Assembly (NCBI GenBank): GCA_963974055.1
Contig: CAXBCP010000008.1
Span: 79,018 to 143,017, forward strand
Source of the DNA: CAXBCP01 sp963974055
GTDB taxonomy: Bacteria > Pseudomonadota > Alphaproteobacteria > MPNO01 > UBA830
DNA length: 64,000 bases
Direction of reading: 5' to 3'
In this document: positions 1-8,611 of the stretch, in pieces
How positions within the stretch are numbered: position 1 is the first letter of the stretch
Layout: each line of letters begins with the position of its first letter
Translations under genes and position numbers: made by a program
Notes under the pieces: model-generated
What the model saw: only the letters and a program-made list of their open reading frames with translations
Database searches by the model: none
What the model was told of the DNA's origin: nothing

Positions 1-14
1 AGGCCAGGCGCGTA

Positions 15-1673
15 ATGTCTGATGTAGTAACGGCGGGCGAAATTGCGGCCGCATTCCTGGAAGGCTGCGGCGTCGAACATGCGTTCGGCGTTACCAGCAT
101 TCACAACATGCCGATCCTCGACGGCATTTTCCGCCGCGGCAGGATCGAATTCGTACCGGCACGGTCCGAAGGCGGCGCCGTCAACATGGCCGATGCCAAT
201 GCCCGTGTGCGCGGCGGGCTGGGGGTCGCGGTATCGAGCACCGGGACGGCCGCCGGCAATGCCTGCGGCGCCATCGTCGAGGCGATGACGGCGGGCACGC
301 CGCTGCTGCACCTGACCGGCCAGATCGAATCCGCCCATCTCGACCGCAACAAGGGGTTCATCCACGAAGCGCCGGACCAGCTCGGCATGCTCGGCGCGGC
401 CGGCAAGGCGGCGTTCCGCGTGTGGTCGGCGGAAACCATGCTCGGCACCCTGCGCGAAGCGGTGAAGCTTGCCTTCACCCCGCCGATGGGGCCGGTCAGC
501 GTCGAGATTGCGATCGACGTTCAGAAACAGGAAATTCCGATGCCCGCGAATATCGACCCGTTGCCGGTGCTGGCGCCGCAACCGGCCGAGGAGGCGGTCG
601 ACAGGCTTGCGTCGGCCCTGGCCGGCAAGAAGCGGGTCCTTCTGTGGCTCGGCGGCGGCTCGCGCCACGCCGGGGATGCGGTGGCCCGCCTCGCCAAGCT
701 CGGTTTCGGCGTGGTGACCAGCGTGCAGGGACGCGGCGTTCTGCCCGGCGACGATCCGCATTCGCTGGGCGCCTTCAACCTGCAGCCCGTGGTCGAGGAA
801 TTTTACGGCACCTGCGATGCGATGGTCGTGGTCGGATCGCGGTTGCGGTCGAACGAAACCCTGACCTATGCGCTGGGTCTGCCGCAGCCGTTGTTCCAGA
901 TCGACGCCGATCCCATGGCGGAAGGCCGGTCCTACCCGGTCGATATGTTCGTCTGCGGCGATTCCGCTTTGACCCTGAACGGGCTGGCCGACCGGCTGGA
1001 AGGAAAGTTCAGCGCCGAGAAGTCGTTCGTGAAGGATATCCAGGCGACGCGGGCGGCGGCGGAAAAGGCGGTACGGGCGGCGCTCGGGCCGTACGAGGAA
1101 CTGGTCGATGCGGTGATCGACGGCGTGCCGCGGGATTTCGTCTGGGTGCGCGATATCACGCTGTCGAACACCATCTGGGGCAACCGCCTGCCGCCGCTGG
1201 ACGGCTCCCGCGACGGGGTGCACGCGCTTGGCGGCGGGATCGGGCAGGGCCTGCCGATGGCGGTCGGGGCGGCGCTGGCGGCGCGGAAGGACGGGCGCAA
1301 AACCCTGCTGCTGGCCGGCGATGGCGGGTTCGCCGTCACGCTCGGCGAGATCGCCACCGCGAAACAGGAAAACGCCGATATCGCGATCCTGCTGATGAAT
1401 GACGGCGGATACGGCGTGATCAAGAATATCGCCGACGCCCATTACGGCGGGCGCCGGGCCTATACCGATATTCTCGGCCCCGACTGGGGCACGCTGTGCG
1501 ATTCCCTCGACATTCCCCATTGGGGGGTGACGGCGGCCGCTGATGTGCCGGACACGCTGAAACAGGCATTTGCAGCCGAAGGCCCGGCAATGGTCGAGAT
1601 CGACATGAACGCCATCGGGGCGTTCGCGCACAGCTTCGCGGGGCCGCCGACGAAGGCGAAAAAGGAAGACTGA
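15..1673 (+). CDS. Thiamine pyrophosphate-binding (acetolactate synthase-like) enzyme
   Basis: A 552-residue ThDP-dependent enzyme of the acetolactate synthase / 2-oxoacid decarboxylase superfamily, cytosolic. The N-terminal pyrimidine-binding domain carries the expected catalytic glutamate at E52 in RSEGGA. The C-terminal diphosphate-binding domain has the GDGG motif near residues 435-438 and the closing Asn of the motif in MNDGGYG near residue 462. Length is normal for the family. The stop codon overlaps the start of the next gene (TGATG), so the two are probably translated together. The substrate is not readable from sequence: sulfopyruvate-, phosphonopyruvate- or guanidino-oxoacid-type decarboxylases and lyases all share this fold. 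The pairing with an aspartate-dehydrogenase-like gene suggests a dedicated oxoacid/amino acid pathway (inference). Confidence 0.85.
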   Translation: MSDVVTAGEIAAAFLEGCGVEHAFGVTSIHNMPILDGIFRRGRIEFVPARSEGGAVNMADANARVRGGLGVAVSSTGTAAGNACGAIVEAMTAGTPLLHLTGQIESAHLDRNKGFIHEAPDQLGMLGAAGKAAFRVWSAETMLGTLREAVKLAFTPPMGPVSVEIAIDVQKQEIPMPANIDPLPVLAPQPAEEAVDRLASALAGKKRVLLWLGGGSRHAGDAVARLAKLGFGVVTSVQGRGVLPGDDPHSLGAFNLQPVVEEFYGTCDAMVVVGSRLRSNETLTYALGLPQPLFQIDADPMAEGRSYPVDMFVCGDSALTLNGLADRLEGKFSAEKSFVKDIQATRAAAEKAVRAALGPYEELVDAVIDGVPRDFVWVRDITLSNTIWGNRLPPLDGSRDGVHALGGGIGQGLPMAVGAALAARKDGRKTLLLAGDGGFAVTLGEIATAKQENADIAILLMNDGGYGVIKNIADAHYGGRRAYTDILGPDWGTLCDSLDIPHWGVTAAADVPDTLKQAFAAEGPAMVEIDMNAIGAFAHSFAGPPTKAKKED

Positions 1674-2476
1674 TGGACGTCCTGCTGATCGGCTACGGCG
1701 CCATCGCCCAGGAGGTGCTGAAACACATCCGGCCGGGCGAGGACGCCAATATCGCGGCCATCTTGGTGCGGCCGGCGCGGGTCGACGACGTGCGGGCGGC
1801 GGTCGCCGGGCGGGAGATAGAGGTGGTGTCGTCTTTCGACGAACTGACATGCGCGCCGCGGCTCGTCGCCGAATGCGCCGGCCACGCGGGGGTGCGCGAT
1901 TACGGCGCCGACGCGCTGCGCCGGGGCATGGATTTTCTTGTTATCTCGATCGGCGTGCTGGCGGATTCCGCGCTATATGCCGATCTGGTGCAGGCGGCGC
2001 AGGACGGCAGGGCCAAGCTGGTGCTTGCCGCCGGTGCGGTCGCCGGGGCCGATGCGCTGGCCGCCGCCCGGGTCGGCGGGCTGACCGGCGTGACCTATAC
2101 GTCCCGCAAGCCGCCCGGCGCATGGAAAGGCACCCCGGCGGAAGACGTGTGCGACCTCGATGCGGTGACGGCGGAAACGACCCTGTATCAGGGCAAGGCC
2201 GACGAGGCCGCGACGCGCTATCCGCAGAACGCCAACGTGGCGGCGACGCTGGCGCTGGCCGGGGCGGGCTTCGCCAATACCGACGTGCGGCTGGTCGCCG
2301 ACCCGGCGGCGGGCGGCAATATCCACCAGGTCCGCGCCGAGGGCGCGTTCGGCGCCTTCGACATCGAAATCCGCGGCAAGCCGCTGCCCGACAATCCGAA
2401 GACATCCACCCTGGCGGCCCATTCGGTGGTCGCGGAAATACGCCGCCGCGCCGGCCCGGTGGAAATCGGCGGCTAG
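1673..2476 (+). CDS. nadX: Aspartate dehydrogenase-like NAD(P)-dependent enzyme
   Basis: A 267-residue protein of the L-aspartate dehydrogenase (NadX/DUF108) family, which interconverts L-aspartate and iminoaspartate with NAD(P). The nucleotide-binding turn GYGAIA lies at residues 7-12. The GGNIH segment puts the conserved active-site His near residue 218. The C-terminus has the family signature NPKTS followed by a helix. ATG overlaps the TGA of the upstream ThDP enzyme by one base. In NAD synthesis NadX normally sits near nadA/nadC; neither is here, so a role with the ThDP enzyme is at least as likely as NAD biosynthesis. The symbol is by family only. Confidence 0.75.
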   Translation: MDVLLIGYGAIAQEVLKHIRPGEDANIAAILVRPARVDDVRAAVAGREIEVVSSFDELTCAPRLVAECAGHAGVRDYGADALRRGMDFLVISIGVLADSALYADLVQAAQDGRAKLVLAAGAVAGADALAAARVGGLTGVTYTSRKPPGAWKGTPAEDVCDLDAVTAETTLYQGKADEAATRYPQNANVAATLALAGAGFANTDVRLVADPAAGGNIHQVRAEGAFGAFDIEIRGKPLPDNPKTSTLAAHSVVAEIRRRAGPVEIGG

Positions 2477-2483
2477 GGGCTTC

Positions 2484-2516
2484 ACGGCCGTTTCCGGGAA
2501 CTTATTTTCCGGCCGT
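2484..2516. terminator. Weak inverted repeat between convergent genes
   Basis: ACGGCCG at 2484-2490 and CGGCCGT at 2510-2516 form a perfect 7-bp stem with a 19-nt loop, spanning the convergent stops of the aspartate dehydrogenase-like gene and the first EPS glycosyltransferase. There is no clear T-run, and the right arm lies inside the coding end of the glycosyltransferase, so a terminator role is only possible. Confidence 0.25.
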
Positions 2517-3647
2517 CGCCGCCAGAACCGCCGCCGTGCCGGACAGCATGTTCGCAAATGAAAATTGGCTGGAAAGCCGGTCGAGGGCGGCGGCGGCGAG
2601 GCTCTGTCGCAGGGACGGGTCGTCGAGCAGGGTCCCGATGGCGGCTTCCAGCCGGTCGTCGTCGCCATCGGGGATCAGCATGCCGGTAACCCCGTCCTCC
2701 ACAACCTCGCCGGTGCCGCCGACATCGGTGGCGACGACGGGGGTGCCGGCGGACATCGCTTCGAGGACGACATGCGGCAGACCTTCATAGGACGAATTCA
2801 GAACGAATACCCTGGCCCGGCGCATCAGGGGGACGACGTCGCGCTGCTCGACTTCGCCGGATATTTCGATATGGCCCGATGCATCGAGATTCCGGATTTT
2901 TTTAAGGAGACGGTCCCGCAGCGGTCCGTCGCCCACGACCTTTAAACGCCAGCCCCGCTGCGCGGCGACGTCGATCAGCGCATCCAGGCCTTTCCACGGA
3001 ACCAGGCGGCAGACCGCGACGATATCCCATGCCGGCTCCGGGGGAGGCGCTTCGGGCGGGGCGTGCTTGACCGCATTGTAGACACATTCTATCCGGTCTT
3101 CCGGAACGCCCCAGCCGGCGACGATGGCGCCGAGATAGCGGCTCGGCACGATGACCCGGTCGGCGCGCGCCATGTACCAGGACTGGAGGCGGTGCAACAG
3201 CCGCCATTTCAGGCGCCCGGCATGGATCTGAAACGCGTCGATGGCGACATCCGCCGCATCCGCGTTGCGCGCCATTTCCCAGATCCGGTCGCCGACGACT
3301 TTCACGGCGACGGGGCGGCGGCGGAGCAGTTTGCAGGCGACGATACCTTCCAGCACCATCCCGTTGAGATAGACGATATCGGCCCGCCGCGCGAGGCGCC
3401 GCAACAGCAGAATGGTCTGCGCCAGGCGCCGGGCCCTGCCGGCGGACCGGGCGATCCGGATGACGGGAAACGGGTGACGGGTATCGTCATGGTCGGTCCG
3501 CTCGCTGCCGGTGACGACCGCGACGATCTCGAACGAGGCGGACAGCGCGGCGGCGATCGCCGGCACGTAGGTCGCGGGCCCGCCATGGTCGGGCGGAAAG
3601 ATGCCGGTGACGATCAGGAGCCTCGGCCGCTGCGCCGCGCCGGTCAT
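2502..3647 (-). CDS. Glycosyltransferase family 4 (GT-B), EPS locus
   Basis: A 381-residue GT4-type glycosyltransferase that probably adds a sugar from an NDP donor to the lipid-linked exopolysaccharide unit on the cytosolic face of the membrane. The N-terminus has the usual strand and glycine loop (IFPPDHGGPATY). The C-terminal domain has the EX7E-type motif EGLPHVVLE followed by AMSAGTPVVATDVGG. The reading frame is open further upstream, but the ATG at 3647 starts the conserved N-terminus and overlaps the asparagine synthetase stop as ATGA (3644-3647), so it was chosen. Sugar and linkage specificity cannot be read. Confidence 0.85.
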   Translation of the reverse strand: MTGAAQRPRLLIVTGIFPPDHGGPATYVPAIAAALSASFEIVAVVTGSERTDHDDTRHPFPVIRIARSAGRARRLAQTILLLRRLARRADIVYLNGMVLEGIVACKLLRRRPVAVKVVGDRIWEMARNADAADVAIDAFQIHAGRLKWRLLHRLQSWYMARADRVIVPSRYLGAIVAGWGVPEDRIECVYNAVKHAPPEAPPPEPAWDIVAVCRLVPWKGLDALIDVAAQRGWRLKVVGDGPLRDRLLKKIRNLDASGHIEISGEVEQRDVVPLMRRARVFVLNSSYEGLPHVVLEAMSAGTPVVATDVGGTGEVVEDGVTGMLIPDGDDDRLEAAIGTLLDDPSLRQSLAAAALDRLSSQFSFANMLSGTAAVLAATAGK

Positions 3648-5611
3648 CGCGACACCCCCGACCGGCCCATCTCGGTAAGCCATTGCTGAAGCATCAGGGC
3701 GTTCCACAGGGCCGGTGCCCGGTTGCCCTTGCCGGAAACGTGGTCGTTCCATTTTGCCCGTACGGCGGCGGGATCGAGAATGCCGGTATCCAAAAGCCGC
3801 TGTTCGCTTAAAAGCTCCTCGGCCCACGGCCGCAAAGGCCCGCGCAGCCAGTCGGCGAGCGGGATGCTGAACCCGGTCTTGGGGCGGTCGAACAGCCCGG
3901 CGGGCAGGTATTTTTCGCATACTTTGCGCAATATCCACTTGGACTGACCGCCGCGGCGTTTCATGCGGTGCGGCAGGCGCGCCGCGAATTCGACAATCCG
4001 ATGATCGAGAAGCGGCACGCGCAGTTCGAGGCCGACCGACATGCTGGCCCGGTCCACCTTGGTGAGGATGTCGTCGGGCAGATAGGTCATCAGGTCGGTA
4101 TACATGGCGCGTTCCGCCATTCCCCCGATCGCCGGCATTGCCGAAGGGTCGGACAGGCGTGTCGCCGGCAGGACGGCCCCCGGCACGGCGCTCTGTGCGT
4201 CCGGCCACAGCGACATCATGCGGTGATAGAATTCGTGCCCGTTATCGGCCTCGAGTGCGGCGGCGAGGGCGTGCAGTCGGCTGCCGAGATCGGATTTACG
4301 GAATTTCGAGGGCAGGGCGGGCCCGCAGAGACGAAAAACGCCGTCCCACGTCTTTTCTGACGGGCCCGCCATGGCCGCCGCGCCGGCGCGGCGCAGCATC
4401 TGCGGAAGCCGCCCGGCGATCCCCCAGGCGGTTTCCGCGTGACCGTAGCGGCGATAGCCACCGAATACCTCGTCGCCGCCGTCCCCCGACAGGACGACGG
4501 TAACGTCGCGCCGGGCAATCCTGGAGATCAGGAGCGTCGGTATCTGCGAGGAATCGCCAAACGGCTCGTCATAGATCGCGGCCAGGTCCGGCACCGCGTC
4601 GAGGGCGTCATTCGGGGCGAGCTCGTATTCCGTGTGGTCGGTCCCGAGCCGGTGCGAAATTTCCCGCGCAAAACGGGATTCGTCGTGTTCGCGGTCCTCG
4701 AAGCCGACAGAAAAGGTTTTGACCGGCCGGCCGGACCGGGCCTGCATCGCCGCGACCACGGTGGATGAATCGAGCCCGCCCGATAACAACGCGCCGAGCG
4801 GGACATCCGCAATCATGCGCCGGGAAACGGCGTCGCCGAGAAGATCGTCGAGGGCCGTCACGGCGGCTTCGTCATCGCCGTCAAAGGGCGGATTCCGGGC
4901 AGGGTCGTATCCATCGCTCGCCGACCAGAACGGTCGGCTTTCGGCCGCGCGCATGTTGCCCGCCCGCAATGTCAGCAGGTGTCCCGGCAACAGTTTATAC
5001 GTATCGCGGAATATCGTGTGCGGCGCCGGGATATAGCCGTATTGCAGCATCGTCGCGGCTGCGTCGGGGGCGACATCCCGCGTGAACCCGGGGTATCTGC
5101 ACAGCGATTTCAACTCGGAGCCGAAGACGACCCCGCCGTCGACCCAGCCGTAATAGAGCGGCTTGATGCCCAGCCGGTCGCGCACGAGGGTCAGTTCCCG
5201 GTCTTCCCGGTCCCAGACGGCGAACGCAAACATGCCGATGAATCTTTCGAGTGCCGGCGCGATGCCCCAGCGTTCGATCGATGCGAGGATAACCTCGGTA
5301 TCGGACCCGCCGGTAAAACGCATGCCGCTTACCGACAGTTCGGCCCTCAGCTCGGTAAAATTATATATCTCGCCGTTATAGGATATGACGTAACGGCCCG
5401 AATGCGAGGCCATTGGCTGATGTCCGACCGGGGACGGATCGATGATCGACAGCCGCCGGTGGCCGAGCGCTACGCCCGCCGCATCGTCGGTCCAGACGCC
5501 GGAATCGTCGGGCCCCCGATGCGAAAGCGCCGTCGCCATATCCGATATGCATGTTTGCAGCCCGTCGCCCGCCGAAGCGCGCTCCAATAGGATGCCGGTA
5601 ATGCCGCACAT
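3644..5611 (-). CDS. asnB: Asparagine synthetase (glutamine-hydrolysing) type amidotransferase
   Basis: A 655-residue class II glutamine amidotransferase fused to an asparagine synthetase domain. Cys2 (MCGITG) is the N-terminal nucleophile after Met removal; SHRGPDDSG and SYNGEIYNF are glutaminase-domain motifs. The ATP-pyrophosphatase loop SGGLDSS lies near residue 272, and SGDGGDEVFGGYRR near 374. Such genes are frequent in polysaccharide clusters, where they may amidate sugar uronic acids or other acids rather than make free asparagine (established for some O-antigen systems, inference here). It is translationally coupled to the downstream glycosyltransferase by a 4-bp overlap. Confidence 0.88.
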   Translation of the reverse strand: MCGITGILLERASAGDGLQTCISDMATALSHRGPDDSGVWTDDAAGVALGHRRLSIIDPSPVGHQPMASHSGRYVISYNGEIYNFTELRAELSVSGMRFTGGSDTEVILASIERWGIAPALERFIGMFAFAVWDREDRELTLVRDRLGIKPLYYGWVDGGVVFGSELKSLCRYPGFTRDVAPDAAATMLQYGYIPAPHTIFRDTYKLLPGHLLTLRAGNMRAAESRPFWSASDGYDPARNPPFDGDDEAAVTALDDLLGDAVSRRMIADVPLGALLSGGLDSSTVVAAMQARSGRPVKTFSVGFEDREHDESRFAREISHRLGTDHTEYELAPNDALDAVPDLAAIYDEPFGDSSQIPTLLISRIARRDVTVVLSGDGGDEVFGGYRRYGHAETAWGIAGRLPQMLRRAGAAAMAGPSEKTWDGVFRLCGPALPSKFRKSDLGSRLHALAAALEADNGHEFYHRMMSLWPDAQSAVPGAVLPATRLSDPSAMPAIGGMAERAMYTDLMTYLPDDILTKVDRASMSVGLELRVPLLDHRIVEFAARLPHRMKRRGGQSKWILRKVCEKYLPAGLFDRPKTGFSIPLADWLRGPLRPWAEELLSEQRLLDTGILDPAAVRAKWNDHVSGKGNRAPALWNALMLQQWLTEMGRSGVSR

Positions 5612-5833
5612 TCTTCCGTTCTTTCCCGCGTCCTATTCGGTCCCACGAAGCGTGTTACGATAATTCAGGAGCATTTTGTCCACCATGCACGAAACCGCCG
5701 GACGTTCACAGGTTTTGGCGACGGGGGCCGATAAGGTCTCCGGCACGGCTTCGTTGAACCCCGGAGCCGCAAGTACGGCATATTTTTCTGCCCCGCTTGC
5801 CGACCTGGTCGCCGCGGGACGGGTATATATCCT

Positions 5834-6982
5834 TCAGGCATCGATCCCCCGGCGGGCGAGGGCCTCGCGGTACACCGCAAGCGTCTCTTCGACCATGTTG
5901 CCGACTGAAAATTTGTTGTCGATATAGGCCGGTCCTTCACGTCGTGTGCGGGGCTGGATAATGTCGCGTTGTTCAATCATCGCCGACATGGCGTCGCGCA
6001 GCTCGCTGGCGGCGCCGGGTTCCACCAGGATACCGTCTATGCCGTCGCGCACGACCTCGGGCACGGCGCTCGTCCGTGTCGCGATAACGGGTACGCCCTG
6101 CGAAATCGCTTCGATGAAGACCACGCCCAGCCCTTCCCAGGCCGACGGCAACACCATGCAGTCAAGCTCGCCCATGAGGGCGTAGGCGTCTTCGCGCCAG
6201 CCCGTCATGATCGTTCGGTCGCCGATGCCGAGGGAATCGATGAGATTTTCGACTTGAATGCGGTAGTCGGGCGAATAGCCTTCGCCGCCGATTATCATCA
6301 GGCGGGCTTCCGGATATGCACGGGCCAGTTCGGCGAAGACGGGGAGCAGAAACAGGTGGTTTTTCTGTTCGGTGAGTCTGCCGACGATGCCGAACAGAAA
6401 GCTCTCATCCGGTAAGGCGAATTGCGTGCGGATATCCTGAGGGTCGCTGGGAGGGTACAACGAGCGGTCAAAGCCGTAATAGACCCGGCTGCTGCGCGAT
6501 TTCGGCACATATCCGCGGCGTTCGAAAAATGCCCGGACCCGGTCCGAAATGGATATGACATGGTCGTATGCGATATGTGTCAGAAACCCATGGGCGATTC
6601 CGACGGGCAGAATCCTAAAGACCGGTTCGTCGCAATGTTTTGTCGTCACGACGGCAGGGCGGGGCCGGGTCAACCTCGCTGCGATCCCGCCCAGTACATC
6701 CGATTTAATCAAATGCGTGTGGACGATATGGTACCGGTGTTCCGCCATGCGCCGGCGCAGGGATGCAATGGCGGAAAAGGCGTGTGCCGGCCGTTCGAAG
6801 GGAACCTTCACCGCCGTTCGGCATCCGGCGCCGCGGTACCGGCCGGCAATTTCGCCATCCCCCTTTAGCCAGACGAGATCGATATCATGACCGCGGGCCG
6901 ACTGTTCGCGGATGAGCGACAGCAGGTGGTTTTCCGCCCCGCCGAGCCTGGAGACGGTCGTGATGATATGGAGAATGCGCAT
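5834..6982 (-). CDS. Glycosyltransferase family 4 (GT-B), EPS locus
   Basis: A 382-residue GT4 glycosyltransferase. The N-terminus MRILHIITTVSRLGGAENH is the classic GT-B opening with the donor/acceptor glycine loop. The C-terminal domain has WEGLGVVFIEAISQG, containing the EX7E pair, then a G-I-L-V-E-P segment typical of the family. It precedes asnB in the same direction with a 222-bp gap and is probably the first gene of the leftward EPS operon. Its upstream region contains three 14-bp tandem repeats (7020-7061), possibly a control region shared with the divergent gene at 7264. Confidence 0.85.
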   Translation of the reverse strand: MRILHIITTVSRLGGAENHLLSLIREQSARGHDIDLVWLKGDGEIAGRYRGAGCRTAVKVPFERPAHAFSAIASLRRRMAEHRYHIVHTHLIKSDVLGGIAARLTRPRPAVVTTKHCDEPVFRILPVGIAHGFLTHIAYDHVISISDRVRAFFERRGYVPKSRSSRVYYGFDRSLYPPSDPQDIRTQFALPDESFLFGIVGRLTEQKNHLFLLPVFAELARAYPEARLMIIGGEGYSPDYRIQVENLIDSLGIGDRTIMTGWREDAYALMGELDCMVLPSAWEGLGVVFIEAISQGVPVIATRTSAVPEVVRDGIDGILVEPGAASELRDAMSAMIEQRDIIQPRTRREGPAYIDNKFSVGNMVEETLAVYREALARRGIDA

Positions 6983-7019
6983 ATATCGATGCCCGGTCCC
7001 GGATTAATGATCTGGTGCT

Positions 7020-7061
7020 GAACGTCTTATTCTAAACGTCTTATTCTGAACTTCTTATTCA
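7020..7061. repeat. Three tandem copies of a 14-bp unit
   Basis: Copies at 7020-7033 (GAACGTCTTATTCT), 7034-7047 (AAACGTCTTATTCT) and 7048-7061 (GAACTTCTTATTCA) follow each other without spacers in the divergent intergenic region between the glycosyltransferases starting at 6982 (minus) and 7264 (plus). Iterons of this size in a divergent promoter region commonly bind a regulator; no regulator is known here. Confidence 0.8.
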
Positions 7062-7108
7062 GTGGCTGTTTCTTTTTATTGTTCCATGTATTTCAATAGT
7101 ACGGGCAG

Positions 7109-7121
7109 GTAGCGCTATCAC
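7109..7121. promoter_or_regulatory. 13-bp motif with TAGCGCTA palindrome, copy 1
   Basis: GTAGCGCTATCAC contains the 8-bp palindrome TAGCGCTA. An identical 13-mer occurs at 9876-9888, also in an EPS intergenic region and about 140-175 bp before the next gene. It may be a shared operator; this is inference from repetition and position only. Confidence 0.35.
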
Positions 7122-7263
7122 AACACCATTGATTCAACAGGCAAAAATAAGAGATACCGCGTATTCGACTAATCCGATAAACGTTCCTGACAATCGATGT
7201 GTTCGTTATTCAGAAGGCAGTCGGCGGGCCTGTGACCTTCGTCCCTGCAAATGGATGGAATAG

Positions 7264-8475
7264 ATGCAACTGGCAGCCGGCCGCGATGAAGGGCAATCAT
7301 ACCAGATAGGCTCGTTTGCGTTCCTCGCCGTTCTGGCGTTCGGCATCCGCATCCTTGCCGGACTGCTGCTGCCGGAAATCATCGTCTATGACGACGAGAT
7401 CGGCTACCACAGGGATGCGGTGCAGATCGCCGGCAGTTTCGAGTTCGGCACCACCAACACATTTGCGGCGTTCGGCTGGCATACGATTATCGGCGGATTG
7501 TACTACCTGATCGCGCCCGACCCGTTTGTGATCAAGATACTCAATTCCATTCTCGGCGTCGCGTCGGCTTTCCTGCTTGCCGGGGCCGTGAACCGTATAT
7601 ACGGGAACGAGAATATCGCCCTGGCTGCGCTCTATGCCGGTCTTTTTCTGCCGCCCCTGATTTTTCTGTCGGCGACGATCCTGAAGGAACAGGCCGCGGC
7701 ATTCGGTCTGAGCCTCTTTGTGTATGGCGTATCAAGACGCGATATGCGGGGAGTGATCTGGGCGGTCGCGGCGATGGCGCTGATGATCTGGATGCGAAAA
7801 AGTTATGTTTTCGTGATGGCACTTGCCGTCGTCGGCGGGGGATTGTTCGCCGCCATGATGGGATCCCGGCTGTCGGTTCCGATGCGCGTGCTTCTGATCG
7901 CAGCCCTGCTGACCGTATCGACGTTCGCCGCCGCGGTTTTTCAACGGACGGATTTTTACGGAAACACGAAAGTGGGGCGGGTGCTGTCCGGGGTCGACGA
8001 CCGGGGATATACGACGTTGAGCCGCAACGACATGATCGTGCTGCAATATCTCGATCGCGACAATATTCTGAACCCGCGCAATTTCATTGTGCCGCCGATG
8101 CGTGCGCTTTATACGCCCAGTCCGATCCGCGGTCTGAAATCCACGAGTGCGAACACGATTATCGTCGAGGGGATAGTGCGGTCGTTGTTCTGGTACATCG
8201 CGGTACCGTTCGCCGTGATCGCGATGTTCCGCTCGGCGAGTTTCGCCCATTACATGTTCGTCGCCGTCGCCGTCGGCGTCTTCCTGGCCGCCGCCTATAC
8301 GGTCCTGACGGGCTTTCCCGAAACGGAACGCTATCGATGGCCCATGATGCCGTTGTTGTTCGTGCTGGCGACGGTCGGGTTCTATACACAGATCGGCAGC
8401 CGACGACGGTTGATCCTGTGGGGCTGGTGGGTCAGTGCAATCGGTTTCAACGCGTATTACCTGACCCTGATCTAG
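7264..8475 (+). CDS. Polytopic membrane protein, GT-C glycosyltransferase-like
   Basis: A 403-residue integral membrane protein with about ten hydrophobic segments. After the first membrane segment comes an acidic cluster VYDDEIGYH (residues 41-49), the position and character of the catalytic acidic motif in GT-C glycosyltransferases that use polyprenyl-phosphate sugars from the periplasmic side (PMT/ArnT-like). Aromatic and basic residues in later loops fit that fold. The position in the EPS locus supports transfer of a side sugar, or alternatively a Wzy-like role. No closer family could be assigned by eye. ATG at 7264 is the first good start. Confidence 0.6.
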   Translation: MQLAAGRDEGQSYQIGSFAFLAVLAFGIRILAGLLLPEIIVYDDEIGYHRDAVQIAGSFEFGTTNTFAAFGWHTIIGGLYYLIAPDPFVIKILNSILGVASAFLLAGAVNRIYGNENIALAALYAGLFLPPLIFLSATILKEQAAAFGLSLFVYGVSRRDMRGVIWAVAAMALMIWMRKSYVFVMALAVVGGGLFAAMMGSRLSVPMRVLLIAALLTVSTFAAAVFQRTDFYGNTKVGRVLSGVDDRGYTTLSRNDMIVLQYLDRDNILNPRNFIVPPMRALYTPSPIRGLKSTSANTIIVEGIVRSLFWYIAVPFAVIAMFRSASFAHYMFVAVAVGVFLAAAYTVLTGFPETERYRWPMMPLLFVLATVGFYTQIGSRRRLILWGWWVSAIGFNAYYLTLI

Positions 8476-8611
8476 TCCCTTGGTTTAAGGTCTCAGCCGA
8501 CGCGATGCGGATTTGCAGGGGAATTATCAATTCCCGCCGGATTGCGCCTAAAATGGCTGAAACGGGGAAGACGCATGTCATTTCTAATCGAAGCTGCGAT
8601 CGGCAGGTAGC

